Of a stretch of 64,000 nt of DNA, positions 1 through 9,027 are shown one piece after another; the stretch's first letter is position 1, and every line of letters starts with the position of its first letter. Source of the DNA: Cohnella faecalis (GTDB lineage Bacteria > Bacillota > Bacilli > Paenibacillales > Paenibacillaceae); the NCBI RefSeq assembly GCF_003570905.1, contig NZ_QXJM01000042.1, positions 1-64,000 of the forward strand. Direction: 5' to 3'. A program made the translations under genes and the position numbers. Below the pieces are notes generated by a model. That model was given only the letters and a program-made list of their open reading frames with translations, was not told the DNA's origin and did no database searches.

Positions 1-1485
1 AGAGTGCTCCCGTTGCGCGATCCAAGATCTTTCGCCATCCATCCTTCGCCGCCGCACAAGCTCCAGATGAACGCGGATACTCCTTTGACTCGTCTATATG
101 CCGGCGGCTTCGCGAGACTTTCCGATGACTAGAGATTCGCCTTGAGAGCTATTCTCGCTCTTCCTTCGGACTCCATTCGAGATAATAAACTTGCGATTCG
201 CCCTCCGAATTCCGCTCCCAGTTGCTCCGTAGCCGCTTCTTGCGTGGGCAGCCAAACGGTATTTTGCGGCTTTTCTTCCATCGAAAGCTGACGAAATGAC
301 GCCCTCCGCTTTCGGAGTTCGGTATTGACGGCTGCGACCGCCTCCCGGAACGACGGCATCGTCTAGCGAAGGTTTATCTACTAAAATAGCAGCCTCCAGA
401 GCGACGCTGTTCCGACCCCCGCGATTGGAGAATCCATTCCAAGCAATAGCGAGGCTGCTCCGGCAAGCAGCGTTAAGCCTGACGCCAGCCACATTCCCGG
501 ACCTGACGACTGTCCGACGTAGATCCATTTCCATCCCCCGCCGTACGATAGACGCGCCGCAAACGATCCAAATCCGCAACCGCTTGATTTCTTCCCTTTG
601 CCTGATACGGGTCTGCTCTCCCCTCCGCGCCCCGCTCGGTTTAAACGCTCCGTGAGGCTTTTCCGCCGCTGCTTCCGCAGCTCCATTTCGCATCTCTTGA
701 GGCTCATCGCCCAATAACCCGGACAACGAATGAGGATCTGAATTCGGTTGAAACCATCTCCAGCTCTCGCGCTTTTCGCGAACGGAAGGAAGACGGATAT
801 TTCCGAAGCGGCACCGACGGCAACGGAGCATTGGAAACCGATTGTTCCATTAATGGAAGCTGCGCCGTTCAGGCTTACGTTCTTCCACGCCTTGAAAATC
901 GGATTGCCTCTCTTTCGCTGACGAGATTGATCCGGCCAACGTTTTCTCGCGAAAGCCCTTAGCGGTTAGAGAGAAGTCGTCCGACGCCGCGAGCGGAGAG
1001 CAAACTTTGCATCGTCGCTCCATCGACTTGGGGCACGAACATTATCCATCGCACGATAAGCCGCTCGATATTCTCGTTCAGAGTTCCATATCCCTCCGTG
1101 AATCACCGCAAATAGACTAGCCTTAAATCCAGCCAATCGTCGCCCACGAAAAAAATCGTCCGACAAAAAAACAAAAAATCAAGCGCGTAGTGGCGAGAAT
1201 CCTCCAAAATCTCCGCTAGTCGGCAAACGCAGCCCAGCATCTCCGTCATGGACCATTTCGACGCTCTAAGCGCTTGCGACAGCATGCGAGTACCGGCCAG
1301 CGCATATCGCAATGAAACAGTCCCGTCAAATGTACGGCTTCCATCCCCCAATAGCCCTGGAACCTTGCAGGATTGTATCATTCGAATATGAAATTCATCG
1401 AAATGCTCCCTCGTCAAGGACGTTCCCTATTGACTATCATAAAATGACCTCGCCCTTGCTCGAACCGGATCCGATACTGCCGCAT
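1..1485 (-). pseudogene. DUF6382/FHA-domain protein of the Tad locus, multiply frameshifted and cut by the window edge
   Basis: A start codon at 1485 follows a GAAGGAGGGACGAA ribosome site and opens with MRQYRIRFEQGRGHF, which resembles the start of DUF6382 proteins that end Tad loci in Paenibacillaceae. The family pattern then continues in other frames: EFHIRMIQSCKVPGLL and ALAGTRMLSQALRASK (about 1400-1240), IERLIVRWIMFVPQVDG (about 1050-1000), a membrane segment WLASGLTLLAGAASLLLG (about 460-410), and an FHA-like opening ARIALKGESLVIGKSREAA (about 160-95). The downstream FHA part, KDGWRKILDRATGAL, runs off the left edge. Reading it through needs several frame changes; the first is one missing base near 1418. 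FHA domains bind phosphothreonine peptides, so an intact copy would probably be a membrane-bound regulatory or scaffold protein. Family assignment is from remembered pattern, not alignment. Decay and sequence error are both possible. Confidence 0.7.
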
Positions 1486-1513
1486 TTCGTCCCTCCTTCA
1501 TCTGCCGGAGCTT

Positions 1514-2005
1514 TTACCGGCTGTCCAAACTACCGCTAAGCCGGCACAACTGCCAGCATGAACGAAATTTGACTCCCCGCGCGACGGCGGTCGGATGCTC
1601 CCCCCATGGCCACGGTATTTTCCTCGCCATTCTCTTGATCAACGGGGCTTTCATTAACGCGACGGCAACGGCGATAACACCTGCAATCAGAATCGACCAC
1701 ACGACCAGTTGCAAGGTTATCCCCGCTCCCGCCCAAATTCCGAAAGCTCCGAACCATTTTACGTCTCCCCCTCCCATGCCCTTTAGTAGCAATAAAAGTC
1801 CAAGGGGGAGCATCCCCGCAAGAGCGCCGAAAATGGCATATCCGAGTCCTACAGATCCGTCGACAATTCCTTGATACAATAACCCGGCAACGGCAAAGCC
1901 CGCATTGAGCGCATTCGGAATTCGCATCGTCGTTAAATCCGTCCATGCGGCTGCGAAAAGCAGCATAGCTGCAGCTCCCCATTCAATCTCATTCATCCTG
2001 CTCAT
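1514..2005 (-). CDS. A24 prepilin peptidase (TadV/CpaA type), C-terminus frameshifted
   Basis: Small integral membrane aspartyl protease that removes the leader of Flp-type prepilins. The first catalytic aspartate lies in WTDLTTMRIPN (residues about 22-32) and the second in the GxGD-like motif GGGDVKWFG (about 78-86), with hydrophobic helices around both. The open frame of 163 aa ends in an atypical tail. Two single-base insertions restore a family-like end: one near 1565 gives SFMLAVVPA, a second near 1530 gives LAVVWTAGKSSGR, with a stop at 1498-1500. The restored gene is 169 aa and stops 13 bases before the next start at 1485, which fits an operon. The catalytic part is intact, so the enzyme may work even if the shifts are real. 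Confidence 0.85.
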   Translation of the reverse strand: MSRMNEIEWGAAAMLLFAAAWTDLTTMRIPNALNAGFAVAGLLYQGIVDGSVGLGYAIFGALAGMLPLGLLLLLKGMGGGDVKWFGAFGIWAGAGITLQLVVWSILIAGVIAVAVALMKAPLIKRMARKIPWPWGEHPTAVARGVKFRSCWQLCRLSGSLDSR

Positions 2006-2014
2006 CCTCGCCCT

Positions 2015-2965
2015 TCATTCATTCGCCCCCCGCTTTTTGACCTGGAAAGTCTGCTTAAGCCGGCTTCCGTCTCCCGACGCGGCCTCCCAAACCCATTCGC
2101 CGGGCGTCGTCCTGCCCGACACATGCCAAGTCCATTGGACGAAACCGGAGGAATCAACCGTTACGCTTCCCAAATGTTTGGCCTCGCTCGGACCGCTTTT
2201 GTATAATACATTCAAATCGACGATCTCCCCCGGCTTCCCTCTCAATAGCAAGGTAGCTTTCTTGCCGGGCCGAACGGGGTTCGGTTCGAGCGACACGAAA
2301 GAAAGCGTCCCTATGCTCGCTTCGCCATCCACCAGTCGAGCCGTTGAAGGCTTTCCTCCGATCCAAGCCCGTTCCTTCACCGTTTCGCGAATCGTAATCG
2401 GCCGATTTGTGAAAGGAATTCGAAACGGCAATCGATACTCCGCCGACAATGTAAGGAACGCCGTCTCCGAAAAATCCTCGGCAGGCACCTGCGCTTCCGT
2501 AATCCGGATACGATTTTTATCGATCATGCCGTCGTCGGCAGACGAACGAACCCATCGCTCCGTCGCTTCTCGGACGGGATAATTCGCAGCGTTACGCGCA
2601 CCGTCCGCAGCATCCCGCGCCCAGCCCTTAAGCGGTTCGGGCAAATAATCGCCGTATTCGCCTATCGTTTCTCCAATATCGGTGAGCCGTCCTCTCCATT
2701 CCTCCGCTTGCGAATAGATCTGGTTATCGCGAGCCTTGTCCATTCCCAGCGAGATTGGATACCAGGCCGAAGCCGCTTGACGAGCAGTCTGCGACAATGC
2801 GCTATGCAGCGCCATCACCGTTATCGATGTCTGGATCAAAAACACAAGAACGAAAGCGACCGTCAAAAATATGGGCACGACGAGCGCGGCCTCCAACGTT
2901 ACGGTACCTTCCGTTCGATCGCGTGTATTACTGGTAGGAGCTGTCCGCCGTGAACGTAACTTCAT
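2015..2965 (-). CDS. TadE-like pseudopilin with a C-terminal beta-sandwich-type domain
   Basis: A short basic N-terminus is followed by the TadE signature GTVTLEAALVVPIFLTVAF (residues about 20-38), a membrane helix, and an extracellular part of mixed composition. TadE proteins are minor pseudopilins of Tad machines. Residues about 215-310 look like a separate domain: LEPNPVRPGKKATLLLRG, then a VLYKSGPSEAKHLG stretch and a TTPGEWVWE stretch. That pattern resembles a beta-sandwich domain found on Firmicute surface proteins with SGxSxAKGL and TTPGxW motifs. At 316 aa it is clearly longer than typical TadE proteins (about 130-200 aa). It overlaps the upstream gene by 38 bases and lies 10 bases before the peptidase gene. 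Confidence 0.8.
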   Translation of the reverse strand: MKLRSRRTAPTSNTRDRTEGTVTLEAALVVPIFLTVAFVLVFLIQTSITVMALHSALSQTARQAASAWYPISLGMDKARDNQIYSQAEEWRGRLTDIGETIGEYGDYLPEPLKGWARDAADGARNAANYPVREATERWVRSSADDGMIDKNRIRITEAQVPAEDFSETAFLTLSAEYRLPFRIPFTNRPITIRETVKERAWIGGKPSTARLVDGEASIGTLSFVSLEPNPVRPGKKATLLLRGKPGEIVDLNVLYKSGPSEAKHLGSVTVDSSGFVQWTWHVSGRTTPGEWVWEAASGDGSRLKQTFQVKKRGANE

Positions 2966-5186
2966 ACCGATTTCCCCTTATCGTCCCGCCCAACGAATCC
3001 GATCTTCCGAACAGCTTCAGCAGCCCGGGAAAAAACCATAGCTTAAGAGATGCTGTGCCTTCGCCGCTAACGTAGGTATATGCTTTCGTTAGCGCAAGTC
3101 CGAGCTTCCGTTCCATCACGGCGATACACCTGGCCGCAGCGCTAGCGGGCTGTCCGTGGGCGATTAGGAAGAATCTCGCATAGTCCCCATAGGCCGTATC
3201 CGCCTTCGCATATTTGGACAGTGGCACGCTTCCTTTTTCGACCAGCCGCACGACATCCGTCAGAGCATTCGAAAAGCCGTATGCCAGCGCCGCCGCAAGA
3301 ATGACGAGCGGATGACCAAATCCGCGGCATTCGATCAGCCCTTCCATCGTCCGGATCGCAAGCCGAAAAGCAAACAATTCTCCATAGGACGCGGCGACGT
3401 TCGCTGCAGGCTCGGTCAGACCGTACAAGATGAACTCGGTTTCCATTCGTTCGAGCGAAAGCGATGAACCGCCCTCGTTCCCTCCGCTCAGCGCTTCTCG
3501 CAGGTCGGCAGGCTCGAATCGGGAAAATCGTTCATAGACGTACTCTCCGAAAAATATGGAATCCCTCGCCTCGGCCACTCCGCTTAAGAGCAAATTCAGC
3601 CAGCCTTCGGTTGCCTCCAACGCCTCGTCCCGCTCTCCGGAGGCATCGTCCCGGCTATGTCGCTCCAAATGCTCTTCCTCCGTCTTGTTCCATTCCAGAT
3701 TCGCCTTGTAGAGCTTGATCGCTTCCTCGAACCCAAGCCGCTGCTCCTTGGAGCCTTGCAGACTTTGAATAGCGCCTAACCATCCCGCCGCGCTCTTCCG
3801 GGCCTCGTTCGCCTTGTCTTCCTGCAACCGACGCTCGTTGTCCCCGGTTCTGTGCCCGTCCAGAAGCTTCTTTCTCTTGTCGGGTATGGAGCCTTCAGAT
3901 CCATAGGCCAAATGAAAACCGTTATAGTCATTTTGGACATTGGCAGCCTCATCCTTCAATGCCTGTCCATCGTTTTCGGTTCCGATTGAAGCCGCAACAG
4001 CCGAGGCGACCCGATAAACGCTATCCGATACCGCGATTCCTGACGATCGCTGCTCTTCAAGCTCCGAGCGATAGTCAGAGAAAAACGAACCGTCCAACAC
4101 CAGATCGGTAACGGACTTGCGAATGTCCGACAATGGCGAGATCGTATCCGCTCCAAGCTTGGCTTCCGGATCGTCGTAACCGGAATCTTCTCCGGAATAC
4201 TCACCCTTCAAAGAGGAGGCTTCCTCGGCAAGACGGCTTAGCTCGGCATTGTAGCTCTCGGCCTCCTCTAGCTTCAGGCTCGCCATATCCAGCCGCCTGT
4301 CGAGTTCCTCTTTGAAATCGGTCGAAGCCGCATTTAAAGAAGCCGTCAACTTTGCCATACTCGCTTCATAAGCCAATATAGCTGCAGAATGGATCGGTCC
4401 TGCGGATTCCTCCGGAGCGTTTCCGTCTTCCTCGCTAAGTCGCCGAGCCTCGTCTCTGGCGGTATCCTCCCGCTTTTTTTCCACATAGTCTCCGTACATG
4501 AGGGCTGCGTCTGCCGTATCGACCGCTTTGCCTGCCGTCCGAACTCCCGACAAGGCAACCGGAGGGTACGGAATAAGTCCTCCAAAAGCGTGCGGCAAGC
4601 TTATTCCCGCCGACTCCTGCTCGCGTAGAACGCCGTCCAGCGCCGCCTCTCGCTTGTCGTAGGCATTGCGCATTCGCTCCAATACGTCGACCGTGCTTGC
4701 CGCATCCTTGACGGCAGGAACGATACCGCGAAAACGGGCCAGCAGCTCCAATGTCAGATTAATAGGCGCTTTGTATTTCATTTCTTCCATCGTTTGACGG
4801 CGAAAAACGCCATGCTCTGCGAGCGGTCGGCTTTCCGTCACGCCAATTCCGCTCCATTGCGCATCGAGATAGCGAAACAAGCCTTCTCCGTCGCCAATCT
4901 CGCCGTTTCCCTCCACCGTCTCGCGAAAGAGCTCGTCCGCCGGATCTCCTCCCCGGATGAACAATCCATATTTCGAATAAACGTCAGGATCGAAGGACGA
5001 CAGCACCGAGCGTACTCCCGCTTTGGCCGCGAGCTCCGATTGCTTTCGGAACGCCGCCACCCTGGAGAAATCGATAAGAAGAGAAGTGAATGCCACGAAT
5101 GCGGCCGTCACCATGATGAAATAGACCGACACCGTTCCGGAGTCCCGTCGTTGCCGACGATTATGACACGTTCGCCGGCCGTTCAT
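2928..5186 (-). CDS. TadG-like large pilus-associated membrane protein
   Basis: 752 aa. One N-terminal membrane helix (about residues 22-45, SVYFIMVTAAFVAFTSLLID) precedes a large extracellular region, the topology of TadG/RcpC-side proteins. Residues about 180-520 are rich in Glu, Lys, Ala and Leu with long charged helices, suggesting coiled coil. The last 200 residues are more hydrophobic and contain a possible second membrane-associated helix near LVILAAALAYGFSNAL. Its start overlaps the stop of the preceding tadE by four bases (ATGA at 5183-5186), so translation is probably coupled. Long proteins in this position are common in Firmicute Tad loci but poorly described; TadG is assigned by position and topology, not by catalytic motif. 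Confidence 0.65.
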   Translation of the reverse strand: MNGRRTCHNRRQRRDSGTVSVYFIMVTAAFVAFTSLLIDFSRVAAFRKQSELAAKAGVRSVLSSFDPDVYSKYGLFIRGGDPADELFRETVEGNGEIGDGEGLFRYLDAQWSGIGVTESRPLAEHGVFRRQTMEEMKYKAPINLTLELLARFRGIVPAVKDAASTVDVLERMRNAYDKREAALDGVLREQESAGISLPHAFGGLIPYPPVALSGVRTAGKAVDTADAALMYGDYVEKKREDTARDEARRLSEEDGNAPEESAGPIHSAAILAYEASMAKLTASLNAASTDFKEELDRRLDMASLKLEEAESYNAELSRLAEEASSLKGEYSGEDSGYDDPEAKLGADTISPLSDIRKSVTDLVLDGSFFSDYRSELEEQRSSGIAVSDSVYRVASAVAASIGTENDGQALKDEAANVQNDYNGFHLAYGSEGSIPDKRKKLLDGHRTGDNERRLQEDKANEARKSAAGWLGAIQSLQGSKEQRLGFEEAIKLYKANLEWNKTEEEHLERHSRDDASGERDEALEATEGWLNLLLSGVAEARDSIFFGEYVYERFSRFEPADLREALSGGNEGGSSLSLERMETEFILYGLTEPAANVAASYGELFAFRLAIRTMEGLIECRGFGHPLVILAAALAYGFSNALTDVVRLVEKGSVPLSKYAKADTAYGDYARFFLIAHGQPASAAARCIAVMERKLGLALTKAYTYVSGEGTASLKLWFFPGLLKLFGRSDSLGGTIRGNRYEVTFTADSSYQ

Positions 5187-5872
5187 TGTACGACTCCCAA
5201 TCGGCCAACTATTGCAGCCGCTTTGCCTCGGTAAGCGGGTTCGCCTTCCTTGGAGCTTCTTATCTTAGCGGCATAATAGCGAATCAAATCGAAGGACCGG
5301 ACGGATTCGGCCGGTTCAACGGACACCGCTCTCGCAGCCGAGCTTGCGTCGGCATCTTTCCCCCTGAACTTGGCGATCGGAGCGTACAAGGAAAGACCCC
5401 CGGCTTCAGCGACAATTAGGCCCCAAAGAAGATCGTTGCGGTAACGGAGCTCCCCGCGCATTCCAATGCCAAGGTCTCGTGATCCCTCACGGAGCTTTCT
5501 TCGCGACAAATCTTCGTCGTCTGACGGGACATTCGCGGGAAAAGCGACGGTCGTCTCTCCGTCATTCCCTGCGGCTATTCCAAACAAGCGGGCCAAGGCC
5601 GCATCCTCGAACAAACGACGATACAAGCCATCGTATCGCCCGTCCGGGTATGCTCCGGTAGCGAACGCCTTGGATGAATTGGACCAATTGAACGCGATTC
5701 TTTCCGCAGCCGCCGATGCGCGAAAATAGACGATCGCCCTATCGGCGGTCCATGCGGCAAAGACTACCACGAGCAGCATGACCGTTAATATGATGGGAAA
5801 CACAAGCGTCGATTCGATAGAGAACGATCCCGACTCGCTCTTCCATAGCCGCGTTGTCGACAGGCTGCTCAT
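5183..5872 (-). CDS. TadE-like pseudopilin
   Basis: 229 aa. The start MSSLSTTRLW at 5872 is chosen because it overlaps the flp stop (ATGA at 5869-5872); an upstream extension of the frame is only the antisense of flp and tadC. Residues about 12-42 hold the TadE signature ESGSFSIESTLVFPIILTVM, with the conserved glutamate in a hydrophobic helix. The rest is predicted to be outside the membrane. TadE proteins are processed by the prepilin peptidase and initiate or modulate pilus assembly. It is tightly packed between flp and the tadG-like gene. Confidence 0.85.
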   Translation of the reverse strand: MSSLSTTRLWKSESGSFSIESTLVFPIILTVMLLVVVFAAWTADRAIVYFRASAAAERIAFNWSNSSKAFATGAYPDGRYDGLYRRLFEDAALARLFGIAAGNDGETTVAFPANVPSDDEDLSRRKLREGSRDLGIGMRGELRYRNDLLWGLIVAEAGGLSLYAPIAKFRGKDADASSAARAVSVEPAESVRSFDLIRYYAAKIRSSKEGEPAYRGKAAAIVGRLGVVQ

Positions 5873-6090
5873 CCGAAAAAGGTATCGGACTTTCCTTCGA
5901 CCTTGTCCATGAGCGATTCGAGAAAGTCCAGAATCCAGTCTTTGAACAGCAAAGCGATAGCGATAATAACCGCTGCGATCAACACAATTTCCAACGTTCC
6001 GATCCCTTCTTCGTCTTCCGCCAGCGACTCCAGCTTTCGAACTGCACCCAAATAACAAGCAGTCATGAAATGATCGATCATATGAACCAT
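5869..6090 (-). CDS. Flp1-type type IVb pilin
   Basis: 73 aa. After a short leader comes the motif DEEGIGTLEIVLIAAVIIA (residues about 26-44): the acidic/glycine processing site, the conserved glutamate at position +5 of the mature pilin and a long hydrophobic helix, followed by FKDWILDFLESLM. This matches the Flp1-like pilins of Firmicute Tad loci, the main subunit of the pilus. Mature length would be about 45 residues, normal for Flp. The gene sits between tadC and tadE, overlapping tadE by four bases. Confidence 0.88.
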   Translation of the reverse strand: MVHMIDHFMTACYLGAVRKLESLAEDEEGIGTLEIVLIAAVIIAIALLFKDWILDFLESLMDKVEGKSDTFFG

Positions 6091-6105
6091 CCCCTCCGAT
6101 TGGCT

Positions 6106-6960
6106 TTACATCAGTAGCAACGCCGGTGCACCGGCCAGCGCCATAATTACGAGAAAGACGACGGCAAGCGGAAACGCAAGCCGAGAGGAAGCCTGCTCCC
6201 CCATCGTCAAAGCGACAACCTTGCGCTTTTCCCATAATGCGCGCGTGAGCTCCCGCAACGCGGGCGCCAGCGTCTCGCCTCCTCGTCTGGCATTCATAAG
6301 AAGAACGGTCGCGAACAGCTTTGCTTCCGGCACGGCGCATCTGCGGCCGAATTCCTCCATGGCTACGGTCATCGATTCCCCCCGATTCATAGCGGCGAGA
6401 GCCGCATTCAACTGATCGTATAGCGGATGGGCAACGGCCCCGCTTCCTCTCTCCGAGCTTCGGATCAGCGCTTTCATCACGTTCTCGCCGGCTCCAACCA
6501 GCAATAGCAGACGATTCAACAGCTCCGGCAGCTCGATTAGTATCCGTCTCCGTCTTGATTCAACGCGCTTCTGAAGCTCCTTCGCCCGAAGAAGCGGGAG
6601 CCCCGCTCCTACGATCAGCCCGATCCAAGCGAGCGCCGCATTGCCCGATAACGAACCGATAAGCAGAAAAGCCATTAATGCCGCGTAGCCCTGGCCGACG
6701 CTTTCCGCCGTCCAGCGAAAGAGCGCGTCGCGATCGGCTTTACCTTCCCGCAAAAGCAGCAGAGCGGATTCTTGCCGACGCAAGATCGGCTGCAACCGAA
6801 CAAACCATCCGGTTCGAAGAAGAAGCTGACCGATCGGCTCCGTCAAAGCATGGAAAGCAGTTTCTCTCTCTTTTCTAGCCATCAAAGCCAAAATGAGTAG
6901 AACGACGTACACCGTTATCGTAATCGCCGAAGCCATCGTTATCAGCATCAATACCGTCAC
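6106..6960 (-). CDS. tadC: TadC-type inner-membrane platform protein (type II secretion F family)
   Basis: 284 aa with an N-terminal membrane segment (MTVLMLITMASAITITVYVVL), a pair of helices near residues 95-125, the cytoplasmic helical T2SSF domain (LLNRLLLLVGAGENVMKALIRS and following) and C-terminal helices ending ALAGAPALLLM. T2SSF proteins form the membrane platform that couples the TadA ATPase to pilin polymerisation. It is the second of two tandem T2SSF genes, the usual TadB-TadC order. It starts 15 bases after tadB and ends 15 bases before flp. Confidence 0.88.
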   Translation of the reverse strand: MTVLMLITMASAITITVYVVLLILALMARKERETAFHALTEPIGQLLLRTGWFVRLQPILRRQESALLLLREGKADRDALFRWTAESVGQGYAALMAFLLIGSLSGNAALAWIGLIVGAGLPLLRAKELQKRVESRRRRILIELPELLNRLLLLVGAGENVMKALIRSSERGSGAVAHPLYDQLNAALAAMNRGESMTVAMEEFGRRCAVPEAKLFATVLLMNARRGGETLAPALRELTRALWEKRKVVALTMGEQASSRLAFPLAVVFLVIMALAGAPALLLM

Positions 6961-6975
6961 CTTTTTTAGATCAGC

Positions 6976-7716
6976 TTAGACCCGGATCGCCATTATTCGA
7001 GCTATCCACCAGCAGCAGAAGCCGAGCAACGCCAGCCCGCCCGTTAATAACACCCAGCCCATCCCTTGCCGCAGCGCAGCCATATATTCCGGAGCGAAAA
7101 ATCCAAGGAGCCCGACAAAAGCGAACGGCATCGCCATAAGAAACTTTGATTCAAACCGTTTCTGCGCCATGAGCACCGTCATCTCAAGCTCGACCTCCAG
7201 CTTTTCGCCGATCAATTGGGACGTTCGCCGGATCACTTCGACCATGTCGCCGCCCGAACGCTTGCAGACGACGAACACTTCCGCAAAATTGGCGATATCC
7301 TCCACGCCGGAACGAACGGCCAGATCGCGCAACGGCTGCTCCAGCGGCTCTCCGTTATGCATCCGATTTGCAATCGTCCGGAGCTCCTTCAATAAATCCG
7401 ATGTCCCCTCTCCAAGCAAATAAGCCAAATCCCGCTCCAGCAGGGCAAAAGCGCTCTCGACCGAACGGCCGGCGGCGAGAAGAGAGGACAATCCTTGCAA
7501 AGCTTCCTTGAAATGAAGCCGAAGGCGCTCCTGCCTATTGCGGCATAGCCGTTTCTTGAGGAGCCGTGGGTAAAACAACCCTGCGGACGATCCGATCGTT
7601 GCGATCCAGAAATTTTGATAAAGCAGCCAGATCGCTGTAAAACAAGCGAAGCACCCCAGCGCAACGCCAAAAGCTCGCTCACGCCGACTAAGCGTGTATG
7701 ACCGGTAATCCGTCAT
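6976..7716 (-). CDS. tadB: TadB-type inner-membrane platform protein (type II secretion F family)
   Basis: 246 aa. Two membrane helices lie near residues 18-50, followed by the T2SSF helical domain (FKEALQGLSSLLAAGRSVESAF, then RSGGDMVEVIRRTSQLI with the conserved GD) and two C-terminal helices (MAMPFAFVGLLGFFAPEY and LLTGGLALLGFCCWW). Partner of TadC in the inner-membrane platform. It lies 63 bases after tadA and 15 before tadC on the same strand. Confidence 0.88.
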   Translation of the reverse strand: MTDYRSYTLSRRERAFGVALGCFACFTAIWLLYQNFWIATIGSSAGLFYPRLLKKRLCRNRQERLRLHFKEALQGLSSLLAAGRSVESAFALLERDLAYLLGEGTSDLLKELRTIANRMHNGEPLEQPLRDLAVRSGVEDIANFAEVFVVCKRSGGDMVEVIRRTSQLIGEKLEVELEMTVLMAQKRFESKFLMAMPFAFVGLLGFFAPEYMAALRQGMGWVLLTGGLALLGFCCWWIARIMAIRV

Positions 7717-7779
7717 CGTTTACTCGCCCCTATGATTTTCACCCGCCCTGTCGTTCGCGCTTTAATAGAGAGCTCGTCC

Positions 7780-9027
7780 TCATGCCGTATCCGTCCCTTC
7801 TCCTGCAAACCGCAGCTTGCTCTCGTTCCTAAGCCGACCGACCTGAACAAGCTTTCCGACCGATTCGCCTATCCGCTCTCCCTCCTCCTCGAACCGGAAG
7901 AGAGACGCTAGCTCCACCTCTCCGTTCTGCCCGATGCCGATGACCTCGCTAATCTCCGCCACACGCCGCGAACGGTCCCTAAATCGGCTAAGATGAATGA
8001 AAATATCGATCGCAGAGGAAATTTGCTTACGGACGACCGATACCGGCAGATCCGCTCCGCTGAGCACCATCGCCTCGAGCCTGGATACCATATCTTTCGT
8101 TCCGTTGCTATGAGCGGTACTCAATGAACCGTCGTGCCCCGTATTCATCGCCTGCAGCATTTCGAGCGCCTCTTCTCCCCGCACTTCGCCGACGATAATC
8201 CGATTCGGTCTCATTCGCAATGAAGCGCGGATCAGCTCCCGAATACCGATTCTCCCCTTCCCTTCGCTGTTCGCATTGCGCGTCTCCAAAGGAACCCAAT
8301 TCGGAATGCCGCGAAGCCGCAGCTCGGCCGAATCCTCGATCGTAACGATTCTCTCGTCCTCTGGAATCCACTCCGCCAGCGCATTAAGGAAAGTCGTCTT
8401 GCCGGACCCTGTCCCTCCGCTAATGAACAGGTTGTACTTCGCTCGCACCAATCGACGAAGCAGTCTCGCAGCTTCTTCGGAGACCGAACCGCGAGCGACC
8501 AGCTCCTTCATGTCTAGCGGCTTCGGCGGGAATCGGCGTATCGTTACGGTTGGCCCGTTCAACGCGACGGGAGGAAGCACGACATGAACGCGCGATCCGT
8601 CGGGAAGCCTTGCATCTACGATCGGAGACGCTTCATTCACGATGCGATTGACGCCTCCGACCATGAACTGGATCAAATCCTCCAGCCGCTCGCGGCTTTC
8701 GAACTCGATTGGAACAGGCACGACCTCACCTTCCCGCTCGATATAGATGTCCCGATGTCCATTGATCATAATCTCCGTGATGCTTGGGTCGCTAAGGAGC
8801 GGCTGCAGCGCATCCAGTCCGCGGAACGAATGAAATACCCGGCTGACGGCGGAATGACGTTCCGCTGCGGTCAATCGGCGATGCTTCTCCCGCCGGAACA
8901 GCTCGGATTCGATCAAAGTCCGCAGATCGTCGTCGGATACTTGATCGTCCCATTCCATTGTTGCCCGGACCGCCTCTCGGAGTTCAGCCAATTCCCCGGA
9001 CGACACCCCCGCTCCCATGGCTTCCAT
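7780..9027 (-). CDS. tadA: TadA/CpaF-family secretion ATPase
   Basis: 415 aa hexameric motor ATPase of the Tad machine. Visible motifs: Walker A SGGTGSGKTTFLNAL (about residues 203-217), an aspartate-box region RIVTIEDSAELRL, Walker B/Glu region RPNRIIVGEVRGEEALEML, and the His-box region NTGHDGSLSTAHSN. The N-terminal domain (LLSDPSITEIMINGHRDIYIEREG) is the usual CpaF N-domain. The start at 9027 follows an AAGGAGGGG site and overlaps the end of tadZ by 44 bases. Length matches the family. Confidence 0.95.
   Translation of the reverse strand: MEAMGAGVSSGELAELREAVRATMEWDDQVSDDDLRTLIESELFRREKHRRLTAAERHSAVSRVFHSFRGLDALQPLLSDPSITEIMINGHRDIYIEREGEVVPVPIEFESRERLEDLIQFMVGGVNRIVNEASPIVDARLPDGSRVHVVLPPVALNGPTVTIRRFPPKPLDMKELVARGSVSEEAARLLRRLVRAKYNLFISGGTGSGKTTFLNALAEWIPEDERIVTIEDSAELRLRGIPNWVPLETRNANSEGKGRIGIRELIRASLRMRPNRIIVGEVRGEEALEMLQAMNTGHDGSLSTAHSNGTKDMVSRLEAMVLSGADLPVSVVRKQISSAIDIFIHLSRFRDRSRRVAEISEVIGIGQNGEVELASLFRFEEEGERIGESVGKLVQVGRLRNESKLRFAGEGTDTA

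Noticed and set aside
5873..6340. 156-codon N-terminal extension of the first tadE
   Set aside because: Antisense-like Arg/Gly-rich sequence lying over flp and tadC; the start at 5872 overlaps the flp stop as expected.
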